NCBI GenBank assembly: GCA_027023305.1
Contig: JALVVR010000014.1
Location: 1-56,808, forward strand
DNA from: Campylobacterales bacterium
Lineage (GTDB): Bacteria > Campylobacterota > Campylobacteria > Campylobacterales > QNZT01
Length of the DNA stretch: 56,808 nucleotides
Direction: 5' to 3'
The notes under the pieces are model-generated. The model had not been told where the DNA came from. It was given only the letters and a program-made list of their open reading frames with translations, and did no database searches. Both the position numbers and the translations under genes were made by a program. This document shows positions 17,230-27,698 of this stretch, piece by piece (position 1 is the first letter of the stretch; each line of letters opens with the position of its first letter).

Positions 17230-17397
17230 TTAGTGGTGTGATTTTAATATAAGAACAGTCATTCTTATATTTATAGCAACAAATCTAACTAATTGCCATA
17301 TAACACAAGTTCTTAAAAATTTTCTAAATCCTAGTGGAACCATTGTTCCTGATTGTGGACTATATGGATCTATATGTTTTACATGTTCACTTGCCAT
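17230..17397 (-). CDS. Small 55-aa protein downstream of the SQR-like gene
   Basis: A complete small gene with AAAGGAG 6 nt before its ATG, 32 nt after the flavoprotein stop, and followed by a hairpin. The product begins MASEHVKHIDPYSPQSGTM and then has a basic amphipathic or weakly membrane-seeking helix (FRKFLRTCVIWQLVRFVAIN) ending KSHH. There is no signal peptide or full-length transmembrane span. Good ribosome-binding site, operon position and protein-like composition argue that it is real. Its place suggests a small accessory or membrane-docking partner of the sulfide oxidoreductase, which is inference. I do not recognise a named family. Confidence 0.75.
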   Translation of the reverse strand: MASEHVKHIDPYSPQSGTMVPLGFRKFLRTCVIWQLVRFVAINIRMTVLILKSHH

Positions 17398-17429
17398 TTT
17401 TTCTCCTTTAGTTTATTTTTATTGATATT

Positions 17430-18905
17430 TTATTCTGGGATTAGAGTCCAACCTGGTTTAAGCTGAGCTTTCCACATAAATACGAAGTGAAGTAAATGTT
17501 TAACCCAGTGAGCTGCAAGCCCTATCTCTCCAGTTGTACCATTCATATCTCTACCAACACCTGGATATTTTTCAAAATCTGGAACTATTGGATAAACAGT
17601 CATAGCTGCTGCAGTTCCACTAAATACACCTTTACCAGCACTAGCAACACAAGCTGCACCCATTTCTGACATACAAGCTGTATGAGTTGGTTCAGCTGCT
17701 CCATCAAGCATCATATCTCTAACACTTGCTGCTACTGCTTTACCCATCATAGCACTTGGCATACCAGTTCTTGGAGGAGTTGGTGTTATAGGAGTTCCAT
17801 TTGGTGAACTCATAGGTTTACTTATCGGATGTGGTGGTGCAAAAGCAATACCTACTGCAAACATATTTTTGTATGTTGGGTTTTGTAGAGTTCTTGGCCA
17901 GTCACTTGCTTTCCAGTTTTCATAAGCTCCTGCTCCATAATTTGCATCAACTTTCATAAATCCATTTGGTGCAAATACAGTATCAGTGATATCACTACCA
18001 TCTTTTGCCGTAGCCTTTAGTCCAACACCTGCAAATGGAGGAATAAGCATAGCAAAGTCAAACTCTGCTTCACCCTTTGTTCCATCTAATAGTTCATAAC
18101 TAGCTTTACCTTCTTCTACTTTATTTACATGAGCTCCGATTATCCACTCTAATCCTCTTTCTGCATATAAACTTTCAGCAAAGATTTTACTAGAACTTGC
18201 ATATCCACCCATACCAACATGAATACCACCCATACCAAAATCACCTAAGAATGACTCATTTGATATCCAAGTAAGCTCGGCTTTATCTCTAACACCTGCA
18301 TCTTTTAATACATGTTCAATGTTGAAAATATACTCAAATGCAGCACCTTGACAAGTACACATACCATGACCTGTTCCAACTAAAAACTTAAGATTTTCAC
18401 CTTTTTTCATTCTTTCTATACAAGCATTTAACTCATGACTTGCATGGATAGCATGGTCAGCTGTACACACTGAAACAGTATGATCACCTAATTGACCAGA
18501 GCCATTTCCAAGTCCTGGAGTTGCATCAAAGTTTAGTTTTGGTCCAGTAGCATTTATAAGATAATCATAAGATATCTCTTCACTATCTCCCTCTTTACCT
18601 TGACCTGTGTATTCTACAGTAACGAAAGGTTTATCTTCACCCTCTTTTCCTTCTGGATGAATAGATATAGCTTTTGCTTGTCTATAATCAACATTTCCTT
18701 TCTCATATACTGGAGCTAAATCAAAAGTAACTTCTTCTTTACTCATCTCTCCAACACCAACCCAGATATTTGACGGAATCCAGTTCCATTTACTATTTGG
18801 TGTTACAACTACTACCTCATGTTCACTTCCTTTTAGCCATTTACCTAAAAATGAAGCGGCAGTATGTCCTGAAACACCACCACCTAAAACAACTACTCTT
18901 GCCAT
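17430..18905 (-). CDS. Sulfide:quinone oxidoreductase-like FAD flavoprotein
   Basis: Pyridine-nucleotide-disulfide-type flavoprotein, 491 aa. The FAD motif GGGVSG is at residues 8-13 and a second conserved region YLINATGP is at about 115-122. Candidate redox cysteines are C147, C183/C185 (GMCTCQGAAFEY) and C411/C419. The C-terminus (about 465-491, AAHWVKHLLHFVFMWKAQLK) looks like an amphipathic membrane anchor, as in SQR. The start at 18905 has AAAGGAG upstream and begins directly at the FAD motif, so an ATG at 18941 is rejected. It probably oxidises sulfide and passes electrons to menaquinone; the SQR type is not resolved, and a flavocytochrome c sulfide dehydrogenase subunit is the alternative. 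Confidence 0.8.
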   Translation of the reverse strand: MARVVVLGGGVSGHTAASFLGKWLKGSEHEVVVVTPNSKWNWIPSNIWVGVGEMSKEEVTFDLAPVYEKGNVDYRQAKAISIHPEGKEGEDKPFVTVEYTGQGKEGDSEEISYDYLINATGPKLNFDATPGLGNGSGQLGDHTVSVCTADHAIHASHELNACIERMKKGENLKFLVGTGHGMCTCQGAAFEYIFNIEHVLKDAGVRDKAELTWISNESFLGDFGMGGIHVGMGGYASSSKIFAESLYAERGLEWIIGAHVNKVEEGKASYELLDGTKGEAEFDFAMLIPPFAGVGLKATAKDGSDITDTVFAPNGFMKVDANYGAGAYENWKASDWPRTLQNPTYKNMFAVGIAFAPPHPISKPMSSPNGTPITPTPPRTGMPSAMMGKAVAASVRDMMLDGAAEPTHTACMSEMGAACVASAGKGVFSGTAAAMTVYPIVPDFEKYPGVGRDMNGTTGEIGLAAHWVKHLLHFVFMWKAQLKPGWTLIPE

Positions 18906-19039
18906 CGGCTCTCCTTTAATTAAAATTTTTTTACCAATCATATAACTTCAAGTTATGATACTACAATATTTAAGTTTAAAGTTTTATTAGAAAAACTTAT
19001 TTTATATAAGTTTCTTATTTTATAATTTTATCTTATAAT

Positions 19040-19822
19040 TTAGTTTTCTCTATGTGATAAAAATTCTTCAAGATTATACTTAGATCTATAATCACTATTC
19101 ATGAGATGTATAAGCATATCTCCAAGATCAACCACAGTCCAATCTTCACTTTGTTCTAAGTTGATATTTTTCTCACCAAGTTCTTTTAAAAGGGGTTTTA
19201 AATAATCAGCCAAAGCAAATCCATGTTTATCACTCAATGTTGTAGCAATAATCACATCATCTACAAAATAATCACTTCCTCTCATATCAAAAACTTGTAT
19301 ATTTTCAGCTTTTTTTTCATCTAACAGTTCTACTATTTTTTCTACTCTCATTTTTTTCCTTAGTTTTGTCGAACTTATATCGACTTTTATATCTAGTACT
19401 TTATAGTTTTTTGGCACTTTTATGTCATCTCTATTAGCTACTACAAACTCTACTAAGTTTTCTAACTCTTTGTAGCTATGCCACTTATGTAGAGATTTTA
19501 GATTATCAGCACCTATTATAAGGTATATCTTATCTAAATCATACTTGATTTTTAGGTACTTTATACTCTCAAAGGTGGTAACTTTTCTTTTTTGATTTAT
19601 CTCAAAGTCCAAAACCTCTACTTTTTTTAAATCTTTCAGAGCTTCTTTTACTTTTCTAAATCTTACTTTTTCACTTAGAAGAAAACTATTTTTAAAAGGA
19701 TTTAGATAGGTTGGGATTACAAATAATTTATCTATATCTAAAGTTTTTATAGCTTCTTTTATCACTTGAAAATGACCTTCATGAAAGGGGTCAAAACTAC
19801 CACCAAATACTGCTATATTCAT
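19040..19822 (-). CDS. NadD-RsfS fusion: nicotinate-nucleotide adenylyltransferase plus ribosome silencing factor
   Basis: One open frame of 260 aa joins two proteins normally encoded separately. Residues about 1-155 are NadD (GGSFDPFHEGH nucleotide-binding motif near the start, IIGADN, and ISSTKLR), which makes deamido-NAD. Residues about 158-260 are RsfS (ENIQVFDMRGSDYFVDD, DWTVVDLGDMLIHLM), which blocks ribosomal subunit joining. NadD lacks the usual 20-30 residues after ISST. The join lies at a run of seven A; an ATG at 19351 there has AAGGA 6 nt upstream and starts RsfS, so separate RsfS may also be made. The start is ATG 19822; a GTG 9 nt upstream is possible. Confidence 0.85.
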   Translation of the reverse strand: MNIAVFGGSFDPFHEGHFQVIKEAIKTLDIDKLFVIPTYLNPFKNSFLLSEKVRFRKVKEALKDLKKVEVLDFEINQKRKVTTFESIKYLKIKYDLDKIYLIIGADNLKSLHKWHSYKELENLVEFVVANRDDIKVPKNYKVLDIKVDISSTKLRKKMRVEKIVELLDEKKAENIQVFDMRGSDYFVDDVIIATTLSDKHGFALADYLKPLLKELGEKNINLEQSEDWTVVDLGDMLIHLMNSDYRSKYNLEEFLSHREN

Positions 19823-19847
19823 TTTTCTCACTTTTAGCTATTTTGGA

Positions 19848-19853
19848 TATAAT
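19848..19853 (+). promoter_or_regulatory. Candidate -10 box for the gap operon
   Basis: TATAAT preceded by TTTTGGA lies 29 nt before the gap start codon, in the divergent region between nadD-rsfS and gap. The position allows a short leader with the GAGGG ribosome-binding site. Confidence 0.4.
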
Positions 19854-19882
19854 ACTTAAATTTTTATAAAGTGAGGGTAAAG

Positions 19883-20893
19883 ATGTCTAAAGTAAAAGTT
19901 GCGATAACAGGATTTGGTAGGATAGGTAGATGTGCTGCAAGATTGATAGCTGATATGGATGATGTTGAGTTAGTAGCTGTAAATGATACAACAAATAGAG
20001 AGATGACAAAGTATCTTTTGAAGTACGACAGTGTTCATGGAACTTTTGACAAAGAGGTAGAGATACTTGAAGATGACTTCATGAAAATAGGAGATATGAA
20101 AGTCAAGTTTTTAAATGATAGAGATCCAAAAAACTTAGACTTTGCAAAATACGGAGCTAATGTTTTACTAGAGTGTACGGGTGTGTTTTATACTCAAGAA
20201 AAATCTCAAGTTTATCTTGATAAGGGAATCAAAAAAGTTATATTTTCAGCACCTGCAAAAGATAAAGAGACTGCAACTTTTGTAATGGGTGTAAATGAAA
20301 ATAGTTACAAAGGTGAAGATATAATCTCAAATGCAAGTTGTACTACAAACTGTTTAGCTCCAGTTGTAAAAGTTTTAGATGATGCTTTTGGTGTAGAACA
20401 AGGACTTATAACAACTATACACTCATATACAAATGATCAAAATATCTTGGATGTAAAACACTCTAAAGATCCAAGAAGGGCTAGAGCAGCAGCAGTTAAC
20501 ATGATACCTACAACAACAGGAGCTGCAAAAGCTATCGGACTTGTTATGCCTCACTTGCAAGGAAAACTAAATGGACAATCAGTAAGAGTACCTACTCCAA
20601 ATGTTTCTATGATTGATTTAAATGTTATAGTAAAAAAAGAGACAACTAAAGAAGCTATAAATGAAGCTTTCAAAAAAGCTCAAATCGCTATGCCAAATAT
20701 AATCTTAGTTGATGAAGACAAAAGAGTTTCTAGTGATTTTGTAGGATGTGATATAAGTGCTATCGTAGCTAGTGATTTAACTCAAGTGCTAGATGGAAAG
20801 TTAGTAAAAGTTATGGCTTGGTATGACAATGAGTGGGGATACTCAAAAAGGCTTATAGACTTAGCCAAATATACAGTAAACTTCAAAGGATAG
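19883..20893 (+). CDS. gap: Glyceraldehyde-3-phosphate dehydrogenase
   Basis: Glycolytic/gluconeogenic enzyme, 336 aa, full length. The NAD-binding motif is GFGRIGR (10-16); the catalytic C153 is in [12 protein letters not shown]; the C-terminal [11 protein letters not shown] is typical. The ATG at 19883 has GAGGGTAAAG just upstream and is preferred over a GTG at 19871. It is followed after 2 nt by pgk and then tpiA, forming a triose-phosphate operon. In an autotrophic sulfur oxidiser using the reverse TCA cycle it would act mainly in gluconeogenesis (inference). Confidence 0.96.
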   Translation: MSKVKVAITGFGRIGRCAARLIADMDDVELVAVNDTTNREMTKYLLKYDSVHGTFDKEVEILEDDFMKIGDMKVKFLNDRDPKNLDFAKYGANVLLECTGVFYTQEKSQVYLDKGIKKVIFSAPAKDKETATFVMGVNENSYKGEDIISNASCTTNCLAPVVKVLDDAFGVEQGLITTIHSYTNDQNILDVKHSKDPRRARAAAVNMIPTTTGAAKAIGLVMPHLQGKLNGQSVRVPTPNVSMIDLNVIVKKETTKEAINEAFKKAQIAMPNIILVDEDKRVSSDFVGCDISAIVASDLTQVLDGKLVKVMAWYDNEWGYSKRLIDLAKYTVNFKG

Positions 20894-20895
20894 AC

Positions 20896-22116
20896 ATGGG
20901 ACTTCTTTCAGTAAAAGATCTTGATATACAAAAAGGTGATAGAGTTTTTATAAGATGTGATTTTAATGTACCTATAGATGAAGATGGTGTTATCACTGAT
21001 GACAGAAGGATAAGGGCAGCTCTTGCTAGTATTAGGTATTGTCTTGGTAAAAATGCAAAAGTTATCCTAGCTAGTCACTTTGAAAGACCAACTGCAGGTG
21101 AGTTTGATGAAAAGTATTCTTTAAAAGTTATAATCAACAGACTAAGTGGACTTTTGAAAAAAGAGGTAGTGATGCCTAAAAATTTCTTGCTTGATGATGA
21201 AGCGATAGAGCTTTCCAAAAACTTAGAGTATGACCAAGTTATGCTTTTGGAAAATCTTAGATTTAATGAGGGTGAAACTAAAAACGGTTTAGAATTTGCC
21301 AAAAAATTATCCGAGCTTGCAGAGTTTTATATAAATGATGCTTTTGGAGCAAGTCATAGAAAACATGCTTCTATACATGCTATGACTACTTTTTTTGATA
21401 ATGAACATAAAGCAGCTGGATTTTTACTAAAAAAAGAGGTTACATTTTTTGACAAAATGGTAAAAACCCCTACTCGTCCATTTGTTGCTATTATAGGTGG
21501 TAGTAAAGTGAGTGGAAAACTAGAAGCCATGCTTAACTTGATAGATAAAGTTGACAAGATTATTATCGGTGGTGGTATGGCATTTACATTTTTAAAAGCT
21601 TTAGGATATGAGATAGGAAACTCTTTGGTTGAAGATGATTTACTAGAAGATGCAAAAGTTATTATGGAAAAAGCAAAGACAAGAGGTGTAAAGTTTTATC
21701 TTCCTGTTGATGTAGTTGTCGCTGATAAGTTTGCTGAAAATGCAGTAAGCAAATACTTGCCAATCCAAGAGATACCAGAAAACTGGATGGGACTTGATGT
21801 TGGACCAGCTACAAACAGACTATTTCGTGAGGCGATAAATGATGCCCAAACTATACTTTGGAATGGTCCTATGGGAGTTTATGAGATGGATAAATTTAGC
21901 AAAGGAAGTTTCATGATGAGCCACTATGTAGCTGATAGTCATGCAACTACTATTATAGGTGGTGGAGATACTGGGGATGTTGTAAGTCGTGCTGGAGATA
22001 TAGAAGAGATGACATTTATCTCAACTGGTGGTGGAGCTAGTTTGGAGCTTTTAGAGGGAAAAACTCTTCCTGGTGTTGAAGCAGTAAGTGCTAGTTTTGA
22101 TGGTAGACTTTCATGA
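20896..22116 (+). CDS. pgk: Phosphoglycerate kinase
   Basis: Full-length enzyme (406 aa) interconverting 1,3-bisphosphoglycerate and 3-phosphoglycerate with ATP. The N-terminal signature [11 protein letters not shown] is followed by substrate-binding ASHFERP (usually ASHLGRP) and the C-terminal IIGGGDT nucleotide-binding region. The start ATG at 20896 has AAAGGA 5 nt upstream. The stop overlaps the tpiA start (ATGA). Confidence 0.95.
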   Translation: MGLLSVKDLDIQKGDRVFIRCDFNVPIDEDGVITDDRRIRAALASIRYCLGKNAKVILASHFERPTAGEFDEKYSLKVIINRLSGLLKKEVVMPKNFLLDDEAIELSKNLEYDQVMLLENLRFNEGETKNGLEFAKKLSELAEFYINDAFGASHRKHASIHAMTTFFDNEHKAAGFLLKKEVTFFDKMVKTPTRPFVAIIGGSKVSGKLEAMLNLIDKVDKIIIGGGMAFTFLKALGYEIGNSLVEDDLLEDAKVIMEKAKTRGVKFYLPVDVVVADKFAENAVSKYLPIQEIPENWMGLDVGPATNRLFREAINDAQTILWNGPMGVYEMDKFSKGSFMMSHYVADSHATTIIGGGDTGDVVSRAGDIEEMTFISTGGGASLELLEGKTLPGVEAVSASFDGRLS

Positions 22117-22820
22117 TAATAGCTAGTAACTTCAAAACTAACCATACAAGAGAGAGTACAAAAGAGTATCTTGTAAAACTAAATCACTTTGTAAAAGAAA
22201 ACAGTATAAAAGAGGAGATTTTAGTTTTTCCTCCATCAACTGCTCTTGATAACTATAACCTTCATGATAGTATCAAAATAGGTGTACAAAATGCTTATCC
22301 CACTGATAAAGGGTCATTTACGGGGGAACTTGGATTTACCCAAATAGATGAGTTTGATATAAAAACTATACTTATAGGACATAGTGAGAGAAGGCATATA
22401 CTTAAAGAGAGTGATGAACTTATAGTTTCAAAATACAACTTTTACAAAGACAAAAACTACAAGATAGTTTACTGTATCGGAGAACCTAAAGAGGTTAGAG
22501 ATGATGGATTAGAGAAAGTTTTGGAGTATAACTTTTCTCAACTTGATGGAATAGATTTGGATTATGAAAATTTGATAGTTGCTTATGAGCCAGTTTGGGC
22601 GATAGGTACTGGAGTTAGTGCAACTACTAAAGATATAGAAGAGACTTTATCAGCTTTAAGAAAAAGTATAAAAGCTCCCCTACTTTATGGTGGAAGTGTA
22701 AAAGTTGCAAATACAAAAGAGATTTTAGAGATTAAAAACTGTGATGGTATCTTGGTTGGTACTGCTAGTTGGGATATAGAAGATTTTAAAGAGATGGTTC
22801 GTATTGCTCATGAGATATGA
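22113..22820 (+). CDS. tpiA: Triosephosphate isomerase
   Basis: TIM-barrel enzyme, 235 aa, within the compact size usual for Campylobacterota. The catalytic His is in IGHSERR and the catalytic Glu in [11 protein letters not shown]; the phosphate loop is LYGGSVK and ILVGTASWD. The N-terminal substrate Lys is in ASNFKTNHT. It overlaps pgk by 4 nt and mnmG by 11 nt. Confidence 0.95.
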   Translation: MIIASNFKTNHTRESTKEYLVKLNHFVKENSIKEEILVFPPSTALDNYNLHDSIKIGVQNAYPTDKGSFTGELGFTQIDEFDIKTILIGHSERRHILKESDELIVSKYNFYKDKNYKIVYCIGEPKEVRDDGLEKVLEYNFSQLDGIDLDYENLIVAYEPVWAIGTGVSATTKDIEETLSALRKSIKAPLLYGGSVKVANTKEILEIKNCDGILVGTASWDIEDFKEMVRIAHEI

Positions 22821-24684
22821 TGTTATAGTTGTTGGAGGAGGTCATGCTGGTATAGAAGCTAGTCTTGCAAGTGCAAGGATGGGCAAAAAAACTCTTCTTA
22901 TAACAATACTTGCTGAACAGATTGGAGCTACTAGTTGTAATCCTGCCATCGGAGGACTTGCAAAGGGACATCTTGTAAAAGAAATTGATGCTCTTGGTGG
23001 AGAGATGGGAGTTTGTACAGATAAAGTTGGAATACAATTTAGAGTATTAAACTCGTCAAAAGGACCTGCTGTAAGAGGTAGTAGAGCTCAAATAGATATG
23101 GATAGATATAGGATTTACATGAGAAATCTCTGTATCAATACTCCAAACCTTGATATAAAACAAGAGATGGCTGATGAAGTAATCGTAGAAGATGGAGAGG
23201 TAAAAGCTGTAAAAACTCACCTTGGAAATATTTATGAGTGTAAAAAAGCGATAATTACTACTGGAACTTTTTTAAGGGGACTTATTCATGTAGGCTCTTT
23301 CAAACAAGAAGCAGGAAGAGTTGGAGAGTTTGCTTCAAATGCTCTTAGTGATAACTTAAAATCATTGGGACTAGATACAGGAAGACTAAAAACTGGAACT
23401 TGTGCTAGGATAGATGCAAATAGTATAGATTTTTCTGTCATGGAAGAGCAAGGGGGAGATGAAAATCCTGAGCCTTTCTCTTTTAAAACGGATAAAGATA
23501 ACTTTAACCCAACCCAACTACCATGCTTTATCACTTATACAAACCAAAATACACACAATATAATAGAAAGTAACTTTTTTCAAGCACCACTTTTTACTGG
23601 TCAAATAGAGGGAGTAGGTCCTAGGTATTGTCCAAGTATAGAGGATAAGGTAAACAGATTTCGTGAAAAAGATAGACATCACCTTTTTATAGAACCACAA
23701 ACTTTGGAAGCAACAGAATACTATATAAATGGACTTACAACTTCACTTCCTCCAAAAGTACAAGAGGAGATGATTCACTCTATAAAAGGTCTTGAAAATG
23801 CTAAAATAGTTAGATATGGATATGCGATAGAGTATGATTATGTAAATCCTACTGAACTAACTCACACCTTAGAGACTAAAAGAATAAAAGGTCTTTACTG
23901 TGCAGGTCAAATAAATGGAACTACGGGTTATGAAGAAGCAGCAGCTCAAGGTTTGATGGCAAGTATAAATGCTGTTTTAGCAATAGATGAAAAAGAGCCT
24001 TTAGTGTTTAGAAGAGATGAAGCATATATTGGTGTTTTGATAGATGATTTAGTTACAAAAGGAACAAAAGAGCCATATCGTATGTTTACAAGTCGTGCTG
24101 AGTATAGACTACTTTTAAGAGAAGATAATGCTGACCTTAGGCTTAGTCATTATGGGCTTAAGATAGGACTACTAGACGATGAAAGAGTATCAAAAGTAGA
24201 AAAAAAGAGAGAAGATATAAAAATAGTTTTAAAGCACTTAGAGGAAACTTTTATAACTCCATCCAAAGAAAATGAAAAACTACTAACAGCTATAGATGAA
24301 GCAAATGTAAGTGATAAAGTTATCTTAAAAAGAGTGGTAGGAAGAAAGAGTTTTACGATTTCAAAGTTTGATAAACTACTTCCAAAGTTTGCTATGTTAC
24401 AAAATGAAACAAAAGAGCAAATCCTCATAGAGAGTAAATATGATGCCTACATCAAAAAGCAACAAAATCAAATAGATAGAATGAAAAATCTTATAACTAA
24501 AAAGATTCCAAAAGACTTTGATTTTAGTAAAGTTTCGGGCTTAAGTGCTGAGATAATAGAGAAATTAACAAAATTTAATCCACCAAATCTTCAATCAGCT
24601 TCACAGATTAGTGGAGTAACCCCAGCAGCGATAGATATACTTCATATTTATATAAAATTAGAGCAAAAAAATAAGAAAAATTAA
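22810..24684 (+). CDS. mnmG: tRNA uridine-5-carboxymethylaminomethyl modification enzyme MnmG (GidA)
   Basis: FAD protein of 624 aa that, with MnmE, modifies the wobble uridine of several tRNAs. The FAD motif [12 protein letters not shown] is at the N-terminus, followed by [17 protein letters not shown] and the second signature [16 protein letters not shown]. Length is normal. The start is taken as ATG 22810 ([11 protein letters not shown]); a TTG at 22804 would add two residues. It is co-directional with and overlaps tpiA, although the function is unrelated. Confidence 0.95.
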   Translation: MRYDVIVVGGGHAGIEASLASARMGKKTLLITILAEQIGATSCNPAIGGLAKGHLVKEIDALGGEMGVCTDKVGIQFRVLNSSKGPAVRGSRAQIDMDRYRIYMRNLCINTPNLDIKQEMADEVIVEDGEVKAVKTHLGNIYECKKAIITTGTFLRGLIHVGSFKQEAGRVGEFASNALSDNLKSLGLDTGRLKTGTCARIDANSIDFSVMEEQGGDENPEPFSFKTDKDNFNPTQLPCFITYTNQNTHNIIESNFFQAPLFTGQIEGVGPRYCPSIEDKVNRFREKDRHHLFIEPQTLEATEYYINGLTTSLPPKVQEEMIHSIKGLENAKIVRYGYAIEYDYVNPTELTHTLETKRIKGLYCAGQINGTTGYEEAAAQGLMASINAVLAIDEKEPLVFRRDEAYIGVLIDDLVTKGTKEPYRMFTSRAEYRLLLREDNADLRLSHYGLKIGLLDDERVSKVEKKREDIKIVLKHLEETFITPSKENEKLLTAIDEANVSDKVILKRVVGRKSFTISKFDKLLPKFAMLQNETKEQILIESKYDAYIKKQQNQIDRMKNLITKKIPKDFDFSKVSGLSAEIIEKLTKFNPPNLQSASQISGVTPAAIDILHIYIKLEQKNKKN

Positions 24685-24783
24685 TGTTTTCTTAATATAT
24701 TATTAATTTATTGCTATAAATCAAGACTTATTAAAATACAAAGTGCTAAAATAGGTAGTTAAAAATTTTAATAAGGAGTCCTT

Positions 24784-25293
24784 ATGGCAGTAGGAAAAGA
24801 AAGAAGAGACTTTCTAGGCTTAGCTCTAGGTGGTTTTACCGCTTTAGGTGGTGTAGCTGCTCTTGGTGCAGCTAAAAGAACTTGGGATCCACTTCCAAGT
24901 GTGAAAGCTGCAGGTTTTTCAGAGATTGATGTTGCAAATATCCCTGAAAATCAGTTAGTTACAGAAAAATGGAGAGGTAAACCTATCTTCGTTTTGAAAA
25001 AAACAAAAGACATGAAAAAAGATGCTAGAGATATTATCATCGGTAAAGATAGATTTTTTATAGCTATTGGTTTATGTACACATCTTGGATGTATTCCATC
25101 ATATTTTCCAGATGAGCTAAAATTTAAGTGTGCGTGTCATGGTGGGCAGTTTGATACAGCTGGAAGAGTTTTAAAATCACCTCCTCCAATACCACTTTAC
25201 ATACCACCTTTTAAAGTAAAAGGAACTAAAGTTGTTTTAGGTGAAGAGGGTGAAACTTACAAAAAAATGAAAGCTGCTGGCTTAACAGTATAA
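24784..25293 (+). CDS. petA: Rieske iron-sulfur subunit of cytochrome bc1
   Basis: Membrane-anchored 2Fe-2S subunit (169 aa) of the quinol:cytochrome c oxidoreductase. A twin-arginine signal/anchor (KERRDFLGLALGG) is at the N-terminus. Cluster ligands are C98, H100 (CTHLGC) and C116, H119 (CACHGG), with C103-C118 as the stabilising disulfide. AAGGAG lies before the ATG. It heads petA-petB-petC, spaced 10 nt from petB. Confidence 0.95.
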   Translation: MAVGKERRDFLGLALGGFTALGGVAALGAAKRTWDPLPSVKAAGFSEIDVANIPENQLVTEKWRGKPIFVLKKTKDMKKDARDIIIGKDRFFIAIGLCTHLGCIPSYFPDELKFKCACHGGQFDTAGRVLKSPPPIPLYIPPFKVKGTKVVLGEEGETYKKMKAAGLTV

Positions 25294-25303
25294 AGGAGGA
25301 ATA

Positions 25304-26527
25304 ATGGCACATTTTACAAAAGCGACTAGTGTTCATGACTGGTTAAATCAAAGATTAGCTGTTGATACTCTTAGAAGAGTTTTGGCAACTGAGTATTGGA
25401 TCCCTAAAAATATAAACTTTTTATGGGCTATGGGTATGATTTTAGCAGTAACATTTGGTATGCTTCTAATATCAGGTATATTTTTACTTATGTATTACAA
25501 ACCAGATACAAAACTTGCATTTGACAGTGTAAACTACACTATTATGAGTCAAGTTGGTTATGGATGGCTTTGGAGACATATTCACGGTGTAGCAGCATCA
25601 GTAGTATTTTTAATCATATATATACATATGTTTACAGGTATCTACTATGGAAGTTATAAAAAAGGTAGAGAGCTTATCTGGCTTTCTGGTATGCTTCTTT
25701 TTGTATCTTTTTCAGCAGAAGCTTTTAGTGGATATATGCTTCCTTGGGGACAAATGAGTTATTGGGCTGGTATGGTTATCACAAACTTATTTAGTATGGG
25801 GAGCTTAAACTTTAATGGATTAGTTGAATGGATTAGAGGTGATTATGTACCTGGTGATGCATTTTTAACTAGATTTTTTATGCTTCATGTTCTTTTGATG
25901 CCACTAATTATAATAGGTCTTATAGTTTTCCATTTTGGAACTTTAAGAATTCCTCATGTTAATAATCAAGATGGTGAAGAGATAGATTTTGATGCAGAAG
26001 CTCAAAAATACTTATCAGGTAATACAAAAGAATCAAAAATTATTAGATTTCAATGGGACTTTTTAAGTAAAGATATTATGGTATTAGGATTTTTCTTTAT
26101 ATTCTTCTTTTATCTAGTATTTTATCATTTTGAGTTTGCCATGGATCCAGTTAACTTTGATCCAGCAGATGGACTTAAAACTCCAACTCATATTTATCCT
26201 GAGTGGTACTTTTTATGGAGTTATGAGATACTTAGACCTTTTAGTAAAAATATAGGTCTTATCTGGTTTGCATTTGCACAAGTTATATTCTTTACACTTC
26301 CATTTTTAGATAGAAGTCCAAATGCAGTGGCAGCAAATAGAAGAGGAGTTTTCAAATACTGGTTCTGGGCACTTCTTGTAGTTATGATAGGTCTTTCTGT
26401 ACTTGGTAAACTACCTCCAGTTGGTGTCTGGACAAAAGTAGGTACAGTCTTTGCATGGTCATTTATAGCACTTTGGTTCTCTCTCCCATTTGTAACAAAA
26501 ATGGAAAAACCAGTAGGAGGTAAATAA
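25304..26527 (+). CDS. petB: Cytochrome b subunit of cytochrome bc1
   Basis: Integral membrane di-haem subunit (407 aa, fused b and subunit-IV-like parts). Haem-ligand His pairs lie in WRHIHG with YIHMF and in MLHVLL with VFHFG; the quinol-oxidation motif PEWY is present (YPEWYFLWSYEIL). AAGGAGG immediately precedes the ATG at good spacing. The stop overlaps the start of petC by one base. Confidence 0.96.
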   Translation: MAHFTKATSVHDWLNQRLAVDTLRRVLATEYWIPKNINFLWAMGMILAVTFGMLLISGIFLLMYYKPDTKLAFDSVNYTIMSQVGYGWLWRHIHGVAASVVFLIIYIHMFTGIYYGSYKKGRELIWLSGMLLFVSFSAEAFSGYMLPWGQMSYWAGMVITNLFSMGSLNFNGLVEWIRGDYVPGDAFLTRFFMLHVLLMPLIIIGLIVFHFGTLRIPHVNNQDGEEIDFDAEAQKYLSGNTKESKIIRFQWDFLSKDIMVLGFFFIFFFYLVFYHFEFAMDPVNFDPADGLKTPTHIYPEWYFLWSYEILRPFSKNIGLIWFAFAQVIFFTLPFLDRSPNAVAANRRGVFKYWFWALLVVMIGLSVLGKLPPVGVWTKVGTVFAWSFIALWFSLPFVTKMEKPVGGK

Positions 26528-27540
26528 TGAAAGAATTAAAAATATTAGCAATAGTTGTATTTTTTACACTTGTAACTTACTGGGGAGTAGAACCTTTTGC
26601 TCACTCAAAAATGCATAAACATGTAGAGGGTCATAATTTTGTTTATGATGGAACTGCAGATATAGAGGAAGTTAAAGCAAAAATAGAAGCTGCAAAAGAA
26701 GAAAAACATCCAACAGCAGCACTTGAGAAAAAATTAACAGAAAAAAAAGCTTTTTGGGCAGATGTTAAAAAAATAGCTGCTATCAAAGGTGATCCTAAAG
26801 CTGGTGAAGCTGTTTTTGGTATATGCCTTGGATGTCACAATGGAAGTGGAGTAAACATGGGTGGTGTTGTACCTCCTAGTTTAGATCATGCTGGTGCACT
26901 ATATGATAAAAACTATCTTATAGCACTTATAAAAGATCCTGCAATGGGATCAAATGTTGATCACAAATATGCTGATACTATGAGTCATCCAATGGGAGCT
27001 ATCAAAACTATGGTAACAACACCTCAACAAATAGCTGATGTTGTTGCATATCTACTAAAAAATAAAGCTGGAGAGATAACTCCAAAAGAAGCTTTTGTTG
27101 ATGCTTGTGGAAGATGTCATGCTAACAGATATGCTAAATGGACTCAAGCTGGTTTTGTTCCAAAAACAAAATCAAACATAAAAACTGGTCAAGACATAGA
27201 TCTTTTGAAGTTTAAACAAAAAGTTGCAACTGAGCAAGAAGCTGTTTCTAACTACATGGGTAAACTACCACCTGATCTTTCTATCATCATCAGAGCTAGA
27301 AGCGAACACTTCTTAAGTACTTTTGTTGAAAATCCTCAATCAGATCTACCAGGAACTGCAATGCCAAGAACTGGTTTAACTAAAGAGGGATTTGAGAAAG
27401 TTACTGAGTATTTAGGAGAAACTGGAGATCCAAGTGCAAAAGCAAGAGCTGAGCTTGGACCAAAAGTTATAATCTTCTTTATAATCTTTACAATCCTAGC
27501 AGTGCTATGGAAAAAATCAGTGTGGAAAGAACTACACTAA
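26527..27540 (+). CDS. petC: Di-haem cytochrome c subunit of the bc1 complex
   Basis: Protein of 337 aa with two CxxCH haem motifs, C100LGCH104 and C194GRCH198, so it is a di-haem c-type protein of the kind found with bc1 in Campylobacterota instead of classical cytochrome c1. It has an N-terminal membrane segment (about 5-20), a Lys/Glu-rich helical stretch (about 45-75) before the first haem, and a C-terminal transmembrane anchor (about 315-331). Met candidates in MSHPMGA and TAMPRTG could serve as axial ligands. A strong hairpin terminator follows 8 nt after the stop. Confidence 0.93.
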   Translation: MKELKILAIVVFFTLVTYWGVEPFAHSKMHKHVEGHNFVYDGTADIEEVKAKIEAAKEEKHPTAALEKKLTEKKAFWADVKKIAAIKGDPKAGEAVFGICLGCHNGSGVNMGGVVPPSLDHAGALYDKNYLIALIKDPAMGSNVDHKYADTMSHPMGAIKTMVTTPQQIADVVAYLLKNKAGEITPKEAFVDACGRCHANRYAKWTQAGFVPKTKSNIKTGQDIDLLKFKQKVATEQEAVSNYMGKLPPDLSIIIRARSEHFLSTFVENPQSDLPGTAMPRTGLTKEGFEKVTEYLGETGDPSAKARAELGPKVIIFFIIFTILAVLWKKSVWKELH

Positions 27541-27548
27541 AACTAAAA

Positions 27549-27574
27549 AAGTAAGAGGAACTTTCCTCTTACTT
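27549..27574 (+). terminator. Terminator of the petABC operon
   Basis: A perfect 12-bp stem (AAGTAAGAGGAA with TTCCTCTTACTT, 2-nt loop by complementarity) starts 8 nt after the petC stop, followed by AACTTTAAAC. The U tract is short but the stem is strong. Confidence 0.6.
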
Positions 27575-27698
27575 AACTTTAAACCTACAATATATAAAAA
27601 TCCCAATATTTAATAAAAGTATAAAATGGAAGTATCTCCCAAGGAGACTAGCAAAGATATACAATAATATCAAGCCAATGTATGTATATGATTATAAA

